Part shown: positions 26,575 to 40,697 of the stretch, piece after piece
Layout: every line of letters starts with the position of its first letter
Position numbering within the stretch: position 1 is the stretch's first letter
DNA from: Microbacterium hydrocarbonoxydans
GTDB taxonomy: Bacteria; Actinomycetota; Actinomycetes; Actinomycetales; Microbacteriaceae
Assembly: GCF_000956475.1 (NCBI RefSeq)
Contig: NZ_JYJB01000008.1
Location: forward strand, 434,001 to 498,000
DNA: 64,000 nt
Direction: 5' to 3'
The notes under the pieces: generated by a model
The model's database searches: none
The model's input: the letters and a program-made list of their open reading frames with translations, nothing else
Told to the model about the DNA's origin: nothing
Translations under genes and position numbers: made by a program

Positions 26575-27788
26575 TGATTGTGGAGCACCTGAGTCTGGTC
26601 GATTTCCGCAATTACGCGACCGCTGAACTCGCTCTGCACAAGGGCCCGAACGTCCTCGTCGGCCGCAACGGACAGGGCAAGACCAATCTCGCCGAGGCCG
26701 TGGTCTTCCTCGCGACGCTGGGTTCGCATCGCGTCTCCGCTGACGCGCCCATGGTGCGCGACGGGCAGGAGTACGCGATCATCCGCGCGCGCCTGTCGCA
26801 CGGCGAGCGCAAGGTCCTCGCCGAGGTGCAGCTGAACCGGCAGGGTTCGAACAAGGCGCGCATCAACGGATCACCATCGAAGACGAGCGAACTCCCCCGC
26901 TACGCGCACGTCGTGCTCTTCGCACCGGAGGACCTGCAGATCGTGCGCGGCGATCCGTCCTCCCGTCGGCGATTCGCCGACCAGCTGCTGGTCCAGCGGA
27001 CCCCGCGGATGTCGGCGGTGCTCGCCGACTACGACCGGGTGCTCAAGCAGCGCACCGCGCTCCTGAAATCGGCGCGCGCCCGTGGCGTACGCGGTGAGGG
27101 TCTGAGCACGCTCGACGTCTGGGATGACAAGCTCGTCGCGCTCGGCTCCGAGATCATCGCCGCTCGTCTGAAGCTCGCAGCCGATCTGCAGCAGCCGGTC
27201 GCGGCGGCCTATGCGGCGATCGCCGGTGAAGACCATCGTCCGCAGCTCGAATGGGCCCTCTCGGTGCGCGGCGGAGATCCCGAGGAGGGCACGGATGCCG
27301 CGCTCCCCGATTCGACCGGTGATATATCCGAGATGTTCCGAGCATCCCTCGCGGCGAAGCGCGCGCAGGAGCTCGACCGGGGCCTGACGCTCACCGGTCC
27401 GCACCGAGACGACCTGATCCTGCGGGTGCGCAGCCTTCCGGTCAAGGGCTATGCCTCGCACGGCGAGTCCTGGTCGGTGGCCCTCTCGCTGCGGCTCGCC
27501 TCGGCCGAACTGCTGCGCAACGAGTCTCCGGCCGGCGATCCGGTGCTCATCCTCGATGATGTCTTCGCCGAGCTCGATGCCGACCGCCGACAGCGTCTGG
27601 CGACTCTCACCGCCGACTACGAGCAGGTGGTCGTGACCGCGGCTGTGGAGGAGGATATTCCCGAGATCCTGCACCGCCACGTGGTGCGGATCAGCGCAGG
27701 GACCATCAGCGACGAGCGCGCCGCACCGCTGAGCGAGCCGGGCGAGGCGATCGATCCGGAGCCGGATGACCGAGAGGACGAAGGATGA
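26574..27788 (+). CDS. recF: DNA replication and repair protein RecF
   Basis: A 404-residue SMC-like ATPase that loads RecA at gaps. It starts (V)IVEHLSLVDFRNYATAEL, has the Walker A GRNGQGKTN near 34-42, the signature-like region SVALSLRLASAELL and the Walker B PVLILDDVFAELD. I chose the GTG at 26574 from the family N-terminus and the -10 seven bases upstream. The stop overlaps dciA (ATGA). Confidence 0.95.
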   Translation: MIVEHLSLVDFRNYATAELALHKGPNVLVGRNGQGKTNLAEAVVFLATLGSHRVSADAPMVRDGQEYAIIRARLSHGERKVLAEVQLNRQGSNKARINGSPSKTSELPRYAHVVLFAPEDLQIVRGDPSSRRRFADQLLVQRTPRMSAVLADYDRVLKQRTALLKSARARGVRGEGLSTLDVWDDKLVALGSEIIAARLKLAADLQQPVAAAYAAIAGEDHRPQLEWALSVRGGDPEEGTDAALPDSTGDISEMFRASLAAKRAQELDRGLTLTGPHRDDLILRVRSLPVKGYASHGESWSVALSLRLASAELLRNESPAGDPVLILDDVFAELDADRRQRLATLTADYEQVVVTAAVEEDIPEILHRHVVRISAGTISDERAAPLSEPGEAIDPEPDDREDEG

Positions 27789-28297
27789 CCGACATCTCCG
27801 ACAACCTCGCCGCCGCGGCATCCGACACTCCCGAGACCGTCGCGACCTACCTCCGACTGCGCGGCCTGCAGCCGAGTTCGAAGAACTGGAAGCGCAAGCG
27901 CCGAATCTCGACAGACGACGACAATGCGCCCTTCACGCCGGGACGCGACCCTGGACCTCTAGGAGCAGTGCTCGACAAGCTCACCAGGGACTCCGGCTGG
28001 GAGGCGGCTCTCGCCCGCGAGAACGTCGTGCTGCAGTGGGACGAACTGGCAGGCGCCGACACCGCCAAGCATTCCGAGCCGGTGTCGCTCGAGCGCGGCC
28101 TGCTCACAGTGAAGTGCGATTCGACGGCCTGGGCCAAGAACCTTCAGTACATGCGGGCGACCATCCTCACCGAGATCGGCAGGCGGTATCCGGATGCCGG
28201 AGTGCAGAACCTCCGCTTCATCGGACCGGACGTCCCCTCGTGGAAATGGGGCCCCAGAGTCGTTCCAGGGCGGGGCCCGCGCGATACCTACGGGTAG
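27785..28297 (+). CDS. dciA: DciA family protein (DUF721)
   Basis: A 170-residue protein with the DUF721 core LDKLTRDSGWEAALARENVVLQWDELAG followed by LTVKCDSTAWAKNLQYMRATIL. DciA recruits or activates the replicative helicase DnaB in bacteria lacking DnaC/DnaI. It is coupled to recF and precedes gyrB, as in other actinobacteria. Confidence 0.88.
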   Translation: MTDISDNLAAAASDTPETVATYLRLRGLQPSSKNWKRKRRISTDDDNAPFTPGRDPGPLGAVLDKLTRDSGWEAALARENVVLQWDELAGADTAKHSEPVSLERGLLTVKCDSTAWAKNLQYMRATILTEIGRRYPDAGVQNLRFIGPDVPSWKWGPRVVPGRGPRDTYG

Positions 28298-28374
28298 GGG
28301 ACCAGATATGGGGTCCGAATCGCTCAGACGGCCACACACGGCGTTCTAGCGCAGATTTCACTCCGAAAGCCCGC

Positions 28375-28380
28375 TAGAAT
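28375..28380 (+). promoter_or_regulatory. putative -10 element of gyrB
   Basis: TAGAAT, 37 bases before the gyrB ATG. No convincing -35. Confidence 0.45.
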
Positions 28381-28392
28381 GGGAGTTCGTGA

Positions 28393-30486
<2,094 letters not shown>

Positions 30487-30586
30487 CGCTCGGCGAGCGA
30501 AGCGAGCTGCCCCGTTCGTTGAGCGAGCGCAGCGCGTCGAAACGCCGTAAGACGATCTCGAAACGCAACGAAGAATCGACACACAC
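30487..30586. repeat. palindromic intergenic repeat, copy A (gyrB-gyrA)
   Basis: This gap holds GTTCGTTGAGCGAGCGCAGC followed by GCGTCGAAACG, preceded by a GGCGAGCGAAGCGAGC stretch. The same words (GTTGAGCGAG and TCGAgACGAAAC) recur at 43615-43694 and, inverted, at 60304-60340. Confidence 0.6.
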
Positions 30587-33156
<2,570 letters not shown>

Positions 33157-33160
<4 letters not shown>

Positions 33161-33561
33161 GCACAGTAGCCGACAAGCTGGCGAAGAAGTCCACGCGCAA
33201 GACCAGCGGCAAGCAGGTCCGCCTGCGCCTGGTCTACGTCGACTTCTGGTCGGCCGTGAAGCTCTCGTTCCTCGGCGCCGTGGCGCTCGCGATCGTCACG
33301 ATGGTGTCGTTCTTCCTGATCTACATGGTTCTGCAGGCCACGGGCGTCATCGCCCAGGCCGACGACTTCGTCGCGCAGTTCACCGACAACAGCATCCGGC
33401 TCACAGAGGTGGCGGGCCTGCCGCAGGTCATGGCGTTCGCCGCCGTGGTCTCGATCCTGAACCTCATCGTCTTCACGGTGCTCGGCGCCGTGATCGCGGG
33501 CATCTACAACCTGGCGGTCAAGGTCACGGGCGGTCTGCTCGTCGGCTTCATGTCGAACTGA
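33157..33561 (+). CDS. DUF3566 transmembrane protein
   Basis: A 134-residue protein with a basic N-terminus, [20 protein letters not shown], and two transmembrane helices (about 35-60 and 90-120). It is the counterpart of mycobacterial Rv0007, always next to gyrA. It is coupled to gyrA by a four-base overlap. The function is unknown. Confidence 0.88.
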
Positions 33562-33583
33562 CCATCGGCGGCGCCGAGAGGTC

Positions 33584-33964
33584 GTGGCCGTGACGCTGAC
33601 GATCGCGGAGGTGGCGGAGCGGACCGGATTGAGTCCGCACACGCTCAGGTACTACGAGCGCGACGGCCTGCTCCTGCGCGACGTGGAGCGGGCGCCTTCG
33701 GGGCGACGCGCCTACAGCGAAGACGATGTCAACGGCATCCAGGTGATCGCGCGGCTGCGGGCGACGGGGATGCCGGTCGCCGAGATCCGCCGGTACGCGC
33801 AGCTCGCGAGGCACGGCGACACCTCGGTGCTCTCGCGCCTGCAGCTCCTGCAGGCGCACCGGGAGCGGGTCGTGGCGGAGCTGAGTGAGACGCAGCGGCA
33901 CCTCGAGGCGATCGAGACGAAGATCGCGCTCTATCAGCGGATGCTCGACGGCGACTTGACTTAG
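33584..33964 (+). CDS. MerR family transcriptional regulator
   Basis: A 126-residue regulator with the winged-helix motif [25 protein letters not shown] at the N-terminus and a coiled-coil dimer helix at about 75-120. It has no cysteine cluster for metal, so it belongs to the small-molecule or electrophile-sensing type. Its stop lies in the promoter of the adjacent aldo-keto reductase. Confidence 0.9.
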   Translation: MAVTLTIAEVAERTGLSPHTLRYYERDGLLLRDVERAPSGRRAYSEDDVNGIQVIARLRATGMPVAEIRRYAQLARHGDTSVLSRLQLLQAHRERVVAELSETQRHLEAIETKIALYQRMLDGDLT

Positions 33965-33986
33965 AGCGCGCTCGAAGGGGTTGGCT
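33956..33986 (+). promoter_or_regulatory. MerR-type promoter and operator of the aldo-keto reductase
   Basis: TTGACT (33956-33961) and TTGGCT (33981-33986) are separated by 19 bases, the long spacer typical of MerR promoters. The spacer region carries the dyad CTTAGAGCGCGCTCGAAG (33960-33977) with a single mismatched pair. The ATG at 33993 is six bases after the -10, so the transcript is leaderless. Confidence 0.8.
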
Positions 33987-33992
33987 TGTGTC

Positions 33993-34988
<996 letters not shown>

Positions 34989-35012
34989 CGCGTGCCGGCT
35001 CGGGGCGGCGTG

Positions 35013-35723
35013 TCAGACGACGCCGGCCGTCCCGAGCAGCGTGCCGATGACCCAGGTGGCCGCCAGGGCGAGTCCACCGCCGATCACGAGGCGTATCGAC
35101 GCCCGAACGGGGTTCGATCCTCCGATGCGCGCACTCACGGCCCCTGTGACGGCGAGAGCGATCAGCACGGCGGCGAAGGTGATCGGCACGCGGACGGAAG
35201 CCGGCGGAAGCAGGATCGCGAGCAGAGGGAGCAGCGCGCCGAGGGTGAACGCGATCGCGGATGACATCGCCGCGTGCCAGGGATTGACCAGATCGTTCTG
35301 GTCGATGCCGAGCTCGACCTCGAGATGAGCGGCGAGAGCGTCATGGGCGGTCAGCTCTTCGGCGACCTGGCGCGCGGTCTGCTCGCTGAGGCCGCGGTCG
35401 CGGTAGAGCGAGGTCAGTTCGGCGAGCTCGGCATCCGGCATCGTACGAAGCTCTTCGCGCTCTTTGGAGATCAGCGCCCGCTCGCTGTCGCGCTGGCTGC
35501 TCACCGATACGTACTCGCCCAGCGCCATCGAGATCGCACCGCCTACGAGTCCGGCGATGCCGGCGGTGAGCAGTGCGGCGTTGTCCGTCGTGGCACCGGC
35601 CACGCCCACCACGAGCGACGCCACCGAGACGATGCCGTCGTTCGCGCCGAGCACGCCCGCCCGCAACCAGTTCAGGCGCTGGCCGAGACCGCCCTCGTGC
35701 GCCTCACCCTCATGAGTCGTCAT
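35013..35723 (-). CDS. VIT1/CCC1 family transporter
   Basis: A 236-residue protein with five hydrophobic segments and the family opening WLRAGVLGANDGIVSVASLVVGV and GGAISMALGEYVSVSSQRDSE. The cytoplasmic loop (about 70-135) is Glu-rich with repeated E-x-x-E patterns that bind iron or manganese in the family. It likely exports or sequesters Fe2+ or Mn2+. It is convergent with the aldo-keto reductase. Confidence 0.88.
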   Translation of the reverse strand: MTTHEGEAHEGGLGQRLNWLRAGVLGANDGIVSVASLVVGVAGATTDNAALLTAGIAGLVGGAISMALGEYVSVSSQRDSERALISKEREELRTMPDAELAELTSLYRDRGLSEQTARQVAEELTAHDALAAHLEVELGIDQNDLVNPWHAAMSSAIAFTLGALLPLLAILLPPASVRVPITFAAVLIALAVTGAVSARIGGSNPVRASIRLVIGGGLALAATWVIGTLLGTAGVV

Positions 35724-35828
35724 GGTGACAGTGAATCAGAAGCGGGGATGGTCAGGGGCGGCACTCGATAGGGAAAACCCGAAGAGCAGTGTCCGGGTGC
35801 CTCCGTGTCGCGTCTCTCGCTGCCGCCG

Positions 35829-35841
35829 TACCTTGGGATCA
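35829..35841 (+). promoter_or_regulatory. leaderless-type promoter of the histidine kinase operon
   Basis: TACCTT (35829-35834), six bases, then the ATG at 35841. Confidence 0.45.
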
Positions 35842-37127
35842 TGACCACACAGACTGCGACCCCAGAGGAGAAGGCCACGGCGAGACCGCCGTTGCGGATC
35901 CTCCTGACGATTCTTCATCTCGGCGCCCTCGGCGTTCTGGGTGCCGCGATCCTCGGAACCCTCTCCGGCCTCTTCGGCGCCGGCCTCGGACTGCTCTTCG
36001 TCTTCGGCGTCGGCATCTTCCTGCTTATCGGGCTCGTCTATGCCCTGTTCGGCCTGGGCTGGTTCGAGGTCGCCAGGGTCGCGGCGCTCTACAAGGTGCC
36101 GATCGCCCCGCTCGGCCGTCGGCGCAGCACGCAGTCGGGCTTCGCCGGCTGGATCCGGTCGATCGGGCGTCAGACCATCGACGGCCGCATGTGGCGGGCT
36201 CTGGCGAACTTCGCGATCGCCTGCATCGCCGGCGCGCTCGTCCTGCGCCTGATCTGGGGGCTCGTCTGGTCGGCGATGATCTCCTTCGCCCCGCTCACCG
36301 GCAGCGGCGCGGTGGCAGGGCCCTTCGGCAACGTCATCGACGCCTCGTGGGCTCCTCTCCTCGGCATCCTCGGCGTCCTCGCCTCTGCGGCGGGCATCAT
36401 CGGTCTCGCCCTGCTGCATCGTGTGCTCTCGCTCGCGATCGTCGCGCAGAGCCGAGAGGCCGAGCTCACGGAGCGTGTGCGCACCACCACTGCGCAGCGT
36501 GAGGGTGCGGTGCGCGCCGCCGACGTCGAGCGCACGCGCATCGAGCGCGACCTGCATGACGGCGTGCAGCCGCGACTGGTCTCGGTCGGCATGACGCTCG
36601 GTCTCGCGCATCAGAAGATCGACGAAGACCCGGCGGCCGCCAAGGAACTGATCTCTGAGGCGCACACCTCTACCAAGGCGGCGATCACCGAGCTCCGGCA
36701 GCTCGCCCGCGGCATCCACGCGTCCGTGCTCGACGATCGCGGTCTCGACGCCGCCCTCTCAGCCCTCGCCAGTCGCTCGCACATCCCGGTGAGCCTCGAC
36801 GTCCGCATGGACCCTGCGACAGGTGCGGGAACGCAGCGGGTGAGCAGAGAGGCAGAGGCGGCCGTGTACTTCGCGATCGCCGAGTCGCTCACCAACGCCG
36901 CCAAGCACTCCCGCGCCAGTGAGGCGAGGGTGACGGTGCGCATTCGCGGGGGCAACACCCTCTGGGCACGCGTCGAGGACAACGGCATGGGCGGCGCGCA
37001 GGTGCAGCCCGGCGGCGGCCTCGACGGGATCTCCAATCGCATCCTCGCCGCGGGCGGCACCTTCCGTCTCGACAGTCCTCTCGGCGGCCCGACCAGTCTC
37101 GAGGTGAACGTGCCATGCGCATCCTGA
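35841..37127 (+). CDS. sensor histidine kinase (NarL-type, membrane sensor)
   Basis: The 428-residue protein has four transmembrane helices in its N-terminal half (sensor PF13796-like). A HisKA_3 dimer domain follows with phospho-acceptor His239 in ERTRIERDLHDGVQPR, then an HATPase_c domain (ESLTNAAKHSRASEA and VEDNGMGG). The start at 35841 follows a -10 by six bases. It overlaps the regulator gene by 13 bases. The downstream DUF4097 protein suggests an envelope-stress system of the LiaRS kind. Confidence 0.92.
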   Translation: MTTQTATPEEKATARPPLRILLTILHLGALGVLGAAILGTLSGLFGAGLGLLFVFGVGIFLLIGLVYALFGLGWFEVARVAALYKVPIAPLGRRRSTQSGFAGWIRSIGRQTIDGRMWRALANFAIACIAGALVLRLIWGLVWSAMISFAPLTGSGAVAGPFGNVIDASWAPLLGILGVLASAAGIIGLALLHRVLSLAIVAQSREAELTERVRTTTAQREGAVRAADVERTRIERDLHDGVQPRLVSVGMTLGLAHQKIDEDPAAAKELISEAHTSTKAAITELRQLARGIHASVLDDRGLDAALSALASRSHIPVSLDVRMDPATGAGTQRVSREAEAAVYFAIAESLTNAAKHSRASEARVTVRIRGGNTLWARVEDNGMGGAQVQPGGGLDGISNRILAAGGTFRLDSPLGGPTSLEVNVPCAS

Positions 37128-37804
37128 TCTGCGAGGACTCGGTCCTGCTGCGCGAGGGGCTGGTGCGCCTTCTCGAAGACGCCGGCCACCAGGTGGTCGC
37201 CGCGCTCCCCGACACAGAAGGGCTGACCGAGGCGGTGGCGGATGCCGCGCTCGAACTCTGCATTCTGGACGTCAGGCTTCCTCCCACCTTCACGGACGAG
37301 GGCATCCGCGCAGCTCTCGCGCTGCGGGTGACCGACCCGCAGCTGCCGCTGCTCGTGCTGTCGCAGTACGTCGAGGAGCGCTACGCCTCCGACCTCATCG
37401 CGGCGCAGGGCGGACCGCTCGGCTATCTGCTCAAAGACCGGGTGGCAGACGTCACCGAATTCCTCGAGTCGGTGACCCGCATCTCGGAGGGCGCCACCGT
37501 CCTCGATCCCGAGGTTGTCGCACAGCTGCTCACGCGTCGCCATCGCGACGATCGGATGCTGCGTCTCACCGAGCGTGAGCGCACGGTGCTCGCGCTGATC
37601 GCCGAGGGCAAGTCGAATCAGGCGATCGCCGGGCTGCTCTTCCTCTCCGAGGCGAGCATCGAGAAGCACATCACCTCCATCTTCCAGAAGCTGGGTCTCG
37701 AGCAGGACGAGTCGGGAAACCGTCGCGTGCTCGCCGCCCTCGCCCACATCGAGAATCTCGGCGGCGCGACGCCGCCGGCAGGTCAGACAGGAGCCGCACG
37801 ATGA
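37115..37804 (+). CDS. LuxR/NarL family response regulator
   Basis: A 229-residue regulator. The receiver domain has the acidic pair ED at 7-8, phospho-acceptor Asp52 in CILDVRLPP and Lys in LLKDRV. The helix-turn-helix at about 155-215 reads LTERERTVLALIAEGKSNQAIAGLLF. It pairs with the overlapping kinase upstream and is coupled (ATGA) to the DUF4097 gene. Confidence 0.93.
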   Translation: MRILICEDSVLLREGLVRLLEDAGHQVVAALPDTEGLTEAVADAALELCILDVRLPPTFTDEGIRAALALRVTDPQLPLLVLSQYVEERYASDLIAAQGGPLGYLLKDRVADVTEFLESVTRISEGATVLDPEVVAQLLTRRHRDDRMLRLTERERTVLALIAEGKSNQAIAGLLFLSEASIEKHITSIFQKLGLEQDESGNRRVLAALAHIENLGGATPPAGQTGAAR

Positions 37805-38616
37805 GCATCAGCACTCCCCCGCCCGCCCGCAACGCCGGGCAGCCGTGGATCACCATCACCCTCGCCGTCTTCGGCGGTCTCGCTCTGGCGGGAACCGGTG
37901 CGACGGCCGCGGTCGCAGCAGCCGCCGATCTCGATCGCACCGACGTCGTGCGGACGATCGACGTCACCGGTGTCGAGAGCCTCGACCTCGACGCCAGCGC
38001 GAGCGACGTCCGCGTCGAGTTCGGCGACGTCGACGAGGCGGAGCTGACGGTCAAGGGCGGCCGAGGAGGTGCCTGGGTTCTCGAGCGGGATGACGACGAG
38101 CTCCTGGTCCGCAGCCCGGACTCGACGTTCGGCTGGTGGTTCGGACGCTGGTTCGACGACGATCGCACGGCGGTGCTCACGCTGCCGAACGAGCTCGAGG
38201 GACTCGACGCGAGCTTCCACCTCAACGCGGGCGGTCTCGATGTCACGGGTGCGTATGGGGAACTCGATGTCGAGCTCGGCGCCGGTGAGCTGAACGTCGA
38301 CGGCTCGGCGAGGTCGCTCGACGCCGATGTCAGTGCCGGCGGCGCCGATCTGCTTCTCGACGGGGTCGACGAGGCCGAGCTCACCGTCGCGGCGGGAGAC
38401 CTCTCGGTCGAGCTGACCGGAACCGCACCGCGCAGCGTCACGATCGACGCGAACGCCGGTTCAGCCGACCTCACGGTGCCCGACGGCGACTACCGGGTCA
38501 TCCAGAACGTGAGCGCGGGCGACCTCGACAACAGGCTCGAGCAGTCGTCGGACTCGCGGAACTCGATCGAGGTGACCCTCTCCGCGGGGACGGTCACGCT
38601 GCGTCCGGGCAGTTGA
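37801..38616 (+). CDS. DUF4097-like beta-helix membrane-anchored protein
   Basis: The 271-residue protein has one N-terminal transmembrane helix (about 17-42). A solenoid follows of repeated V-x-L-x-L-x-A-x-x-x-x-V/D strands (LDLDASASDVRVEF, LDVELGAGELNVDG, LTVAAGDLSVELTG, IEVTLSAGTVTLRPG). It lies in the kinase-regulator operon and is likely an output or feedback component at the envelope. Confidence 0.8.
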   Translation: MSISTPPPARNAGQPWITITLAVFGGLALAGTGATAAVAAAADLDRTDVVRTIDVTGVESLDLDASASDVRVEFGDVDEAELTVKGGRGGAWVLERDDDELLVRSPDSTFGWWFGRWFDDDRTAVLTLPNELEGLDASFHLNAGGLDVTGAYGELDVELGAGELNVDGSARSLDADVSAGGADLLLDGVDEAELTVAAGDLSVELTGTAPRSVTIDANAGSADLTVPDGDYRVIQNVSAGDLDNRLEQSSDSRNSIEVTLSAGTVTLRPGS

Positions 38617-38622
38617 TCGAGA

Positions 38623-38656
38623 AGCGGATGCCGGGCGGCAGCGCCCGGCATCCGCT
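38623..38656 (+). terminator. hairpin terminator after the kinase operon
   Basis: AGCGGATGCCGGGCG pairs with CGCCCGGCATCCGCT, a 15-bp stem around GCAG. There is only a weak T run after it. Confidence 0.65.
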
Positions 38657-38669
38657 GTTCCCGGCTCGA

Positions 38670-38699
38670 TTGGGATTCTCGCTGATCTTCCGGTAAAGT
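38670..38699 (+). promoter_or_regulatory. tRNA promoter
   Basis: TTGGGA (38670-38675), 18 bases, TAAAGT (38694-38699), 12 bases before tRNA-Ile. Confidence 0.55.
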
Positions 38700-38711
38700 C
38701 TTTGAGGTTGC

Positions 38712-38785
38712 GGGGCTATAGCTCAGGCGGTTAGAGCGCTTCACTGATAATGAAGAGGTCCCAGGTTCAAGTCCTGGTAGCCCCA
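38712..38785 (+). tRNA. ileT: tRNA-Ile (GAT)
   Basis: The 74-base cloverleaf has acceptor arms GGGGCTA/TAGCCCC, the D-loop AGCTCAGGCGGTTAGAGC, anticodon loop CTGATAA (GAT) and T-loop GGTTCAAGTCC. CC of the CCA end is encoded after the discriminator A. The ileT-alaT pair after gyrA is a conserved actinobacterial order. Confidence 0.97.
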
Positions 38786-38811
38786 CCCTGTAATTCAAGA
38801 AATCCCGCTAC

Positions 38812-38884
38812 GGGGCCTTAGCTCAGTTGGTAGAGCGCCTGCTTTGCAAGCAGGATGTCAGGAGTTCGAATCTCCTAGGCTCCA
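38812..38884 (+). tRNA. alaT: tRNA-Ala (TGC)
   Basis: The 73-base cloverleaf has acceptor GGGGCCT/AGGCTCC with one G-T pair, D-loop AGCTCAGTTGGTAGAGC, anticodon stem-loop CCTGCTTTGCAAGCAGG (TGC) and T-loop AGTTCGAATCT. It lies 26 bases after tRNA-Ile. Confidence 0.97.
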
Positions 38885-38895
38885 CAGATTTTCGA

Positions 38896-38927
38896 GAAGG
38901 CCCCCGAGTGGATGCTCGGGGGCCTTC
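38896..38927 (+). terminator. rho-independent terminator of the tRNA operon
   Basis: GAAGGCCCCCGAG and CTCGGGGGCCTTC form a 13-bp stem around TGGATG, followed by TTCGTT. Confidence 0.88.
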
Positions 38928-39016
38928 TTCGTTCGCCGCTCACGCATGACAGACACAGGTATCCTGCCGGTTCACACCAAGCAAACGATAGAATTGAATG
39001 AGCGAGAGGGGGCATC

Positions 39017-39193
39017 ATGCTCAGCAATCAACAAAAGCGCGATCTGACGGTCGACACGATGGGGAGCTGGGCTCTCGAAGGAATGAAGCCCGAGCCAGAC
39101 ACCCTCGATCGTCTTCGGTCATTCGTCATCGGCGCGGTGACGCTCGATGAGGCGATCGACCGCGCGAAGACGCGCTATGCGGCACACCGCTGA
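39017..39193 (+). CDS. VbhA-type antitoxin of a Fic module
   Basis: The 58-residue protein begins MLSNQQKRDLTVDTMGSWAL. It carries the Fic-inhibition motif (S/T)xxxE(G/N) as S17-W-A-L-E21-G22; in the VbhA family this glutamate blocks ATP binding in the partner. The C-terminus (VTLDEAIDRAKTRYAAHR) is the usual AbiV/VbhA helix. It overlaps the fic start by 17 bases. A -10-like TAGAAT lies at 38989-38994. Confidence 0.85.
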   Translation: MLSNQQKRDLTVDTMGSWALEGMKPEPDTLDRLRSFVIGAVTLDEAIDRAKTRYAAHR

Positions 39194-39956
39194 CGACTTC
39201 GTCGACCCGTACACCTATCCGGGCTCAGCGGTACTTCGAAACCTCCTCGACGAACAGAACGCCTCGCGCCTCGAAGCAGCCGAGTACGAACTCACTCTGT
39301 ACCGCCGTATCGAACTGGACGAGAAGCCGATCAAAGGCGCGTTCGACTTCGCGCGTTTGAGAGAGACGCATCGCCGCTTGTTCCAAGACATCTATGCATG
39401 GGCCGGCAAGACGCGCACGGTCGAGATCAATAAGGGCGGCTCGGATTTCCACCCGTCGCCTTACATCGGCACTGCCGCCGACCAGACGTTCGAGTGGCTG
39501 GAAACATCTGGGCTGCTGTCACCTGAGGTCGACGACGAGAGCTTCGTCCGACTTTCGGCGGATCTCTTGGAGAAGCTCAACTACATCCATCCGTTCCGCG
39601 AAGGCAATGGCCGCACGCAGCGTGCGTTCATGGATCAGATCGCCGAACTGTCGGGGAGACGGCTTGCCTGGCGCAACGTCAGCCCCGAGGACCACCTGCG
39701 CGCGTCAGTCAACGCGTTTCGCGACGCCAGTGGGGATCCGTTCCGGAGTGTGATTCGCCAGGTCATGGGGCCGCCGATCGACGGGCTCTCACCGCTCGAT
39801 CCTCAGGTCTACGACGTATCCGCGCCGCTCGTCTCCTCGTTGAACGCTGAGGATGCCGAGGAGCGTCAGCGGGCCTTCTACGCGCGGTTCCCGGAACTGC
39901 GGCCAGATGGGTCGGTTGGCGACAAGCATCCCGAGGAAGACTTGGAACTCGATTAG
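39177..39956 (+). CDS. fic: Fic family adenylyltransferase toxin
   Basis: The 259-residue protein has a complete Fic active site HPFREGNGRTQR at 138-149 (His138 catalytic) and the beta-hairpin region GGSDFHPS that positions the target. It transfers AMP to a target hydroxyl; known targets of VbhT-like relatives are GyrB and ParE. The separate upstream antitoxin makes it a class I Fic module. I chose the ATG at 39177 (MRHTADDFVDPYTYPG) as the family start. It sits just after a tRNA gene, a frequent insertion site, and its codon use looks slightly less GC-rich than its neighbours. Confidence 0.88.
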   Translation: MRHTADDFVDPYTYPGSAVLRNLLDEQNASRLEAAEYELTLYRRIELDEKPIKGAFDFARLRETHRRLFQDIYAWAGKTRTVEINKGGSDFHPSPYIGTAADQTFEWLETSGLLSPEVDDESFVRLSADLLEKLNYIHPFREGNGRTQRAFMDQIAELSGRRLAWRNVSPEDHLRASVNAFRDASGDPFRSVIRQVMGPPIDGLSPLDPQVYDVSAPLVSSLNAEDAEERQRAFYARFPELRPDGSVGDKHPEEDLELD

Positions 39957-40087
39957 CGAGGACATCGACGTCTTCCCTCTGCACCTACGCAAGCGTGCAG
40001 TCTCGAGGTCAGCACTCGAGCATGAGACCCGCGAAAGCCTTACACCTGGGCCTGCTTTCCATGCGTCCGTGTGCGAGGGTGGGATGC

Positions 40088-40621
40088 ATGGCATCTCCCC
40101 AGGCGCTCAGCGAGGACGATCGACGCCTTGTTGCGCTGTGGGCGGCGGACTGCGCGGAGCGGGTGCTGGCCTTGTTCGAGGCTGAGGCTCCCGACGACGA
40201 TCGGGCGCGAGACGGCATCCGCCGTGCCCGTGCCTTCGGCCGGGGCGAGCTCGATACTGCGGGCGAGATCGGTCGGCGATTCGAGGCCGGTCGTGCGGCT
40301 CAGTCTGCGACGACGCCCGCCGCCGTCGCCGCCGCGCGGTCGGCGGGCCAGGCGTCGGGCGTGGCGCACATGGGCGCTCACGCTCTGGGCGCGGCCGCGT
40401 ATGCGGCGAAGGCCGCGTCCTTGGCGGCGGCCGATCACGACACCGCGCGGCGCACCGAGGTGCTCTGGCAGCTGCAGCAGATGACCCACGAAGTGCGTGC
40501 CGCTCTCGCGCGCCTTCCTCTGCTGGGAGCCGACTCGTCCGGTCCGCTGGGAGCGGGGCTGCTGGCATCCGGGATCCTCGCGACGACCATCCGCGAGATC
40601 CAGGCGGAGCTGCAGAGATGA
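40088..40621 (+). CDS. putative immunity protein (Imm-5-like, alanine-rich helical)
   Basis: The 177-residue protein is very Ala-rich and helical. LSEDDRRLVALWAADCAERVLALFEAEAP and AHMGAHALGAAAYAAKAASLAA resemble the Imm_5-like putative immunity family. The start was set at MASPQALSEDD, where conservation begins and GAGGGTGGG precedes. No matching polymorphic toxin is seen nearby. The role is inferred from resemblance only. Confidence 0.6.
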   Translation: MASPQALSEDDRRLVALWAADCAERVLALFEAEAPDDDRARDGIRRARAFGRGELDTAGEIGRRFEAGRAAQSATTPAAVAAARSAGQASGVAHMGAHALGAAAYAAKAASLAAADHDTARRTEVLWQLQQMTHEVRAALARLPLLGADSSGPLGAGLLASGILATTIREIQAELQR

Positions 40622-40697
40622 CACGCACCCGCGTCGCGACGGCGCTCATCTGCGTGGTGGTGCTCCCGCGGCAGTGATGGCGAGGCCTGCGGGCGGC

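Noticed and set aside
38812..40100. Integrated element at tRNA-Ala with attL/attR
   Set aside because: No integrase is present and I saw no second copy of the tRNA 3' end downstream. The Fic module may still be acquired, but not by a visible site-specific element.
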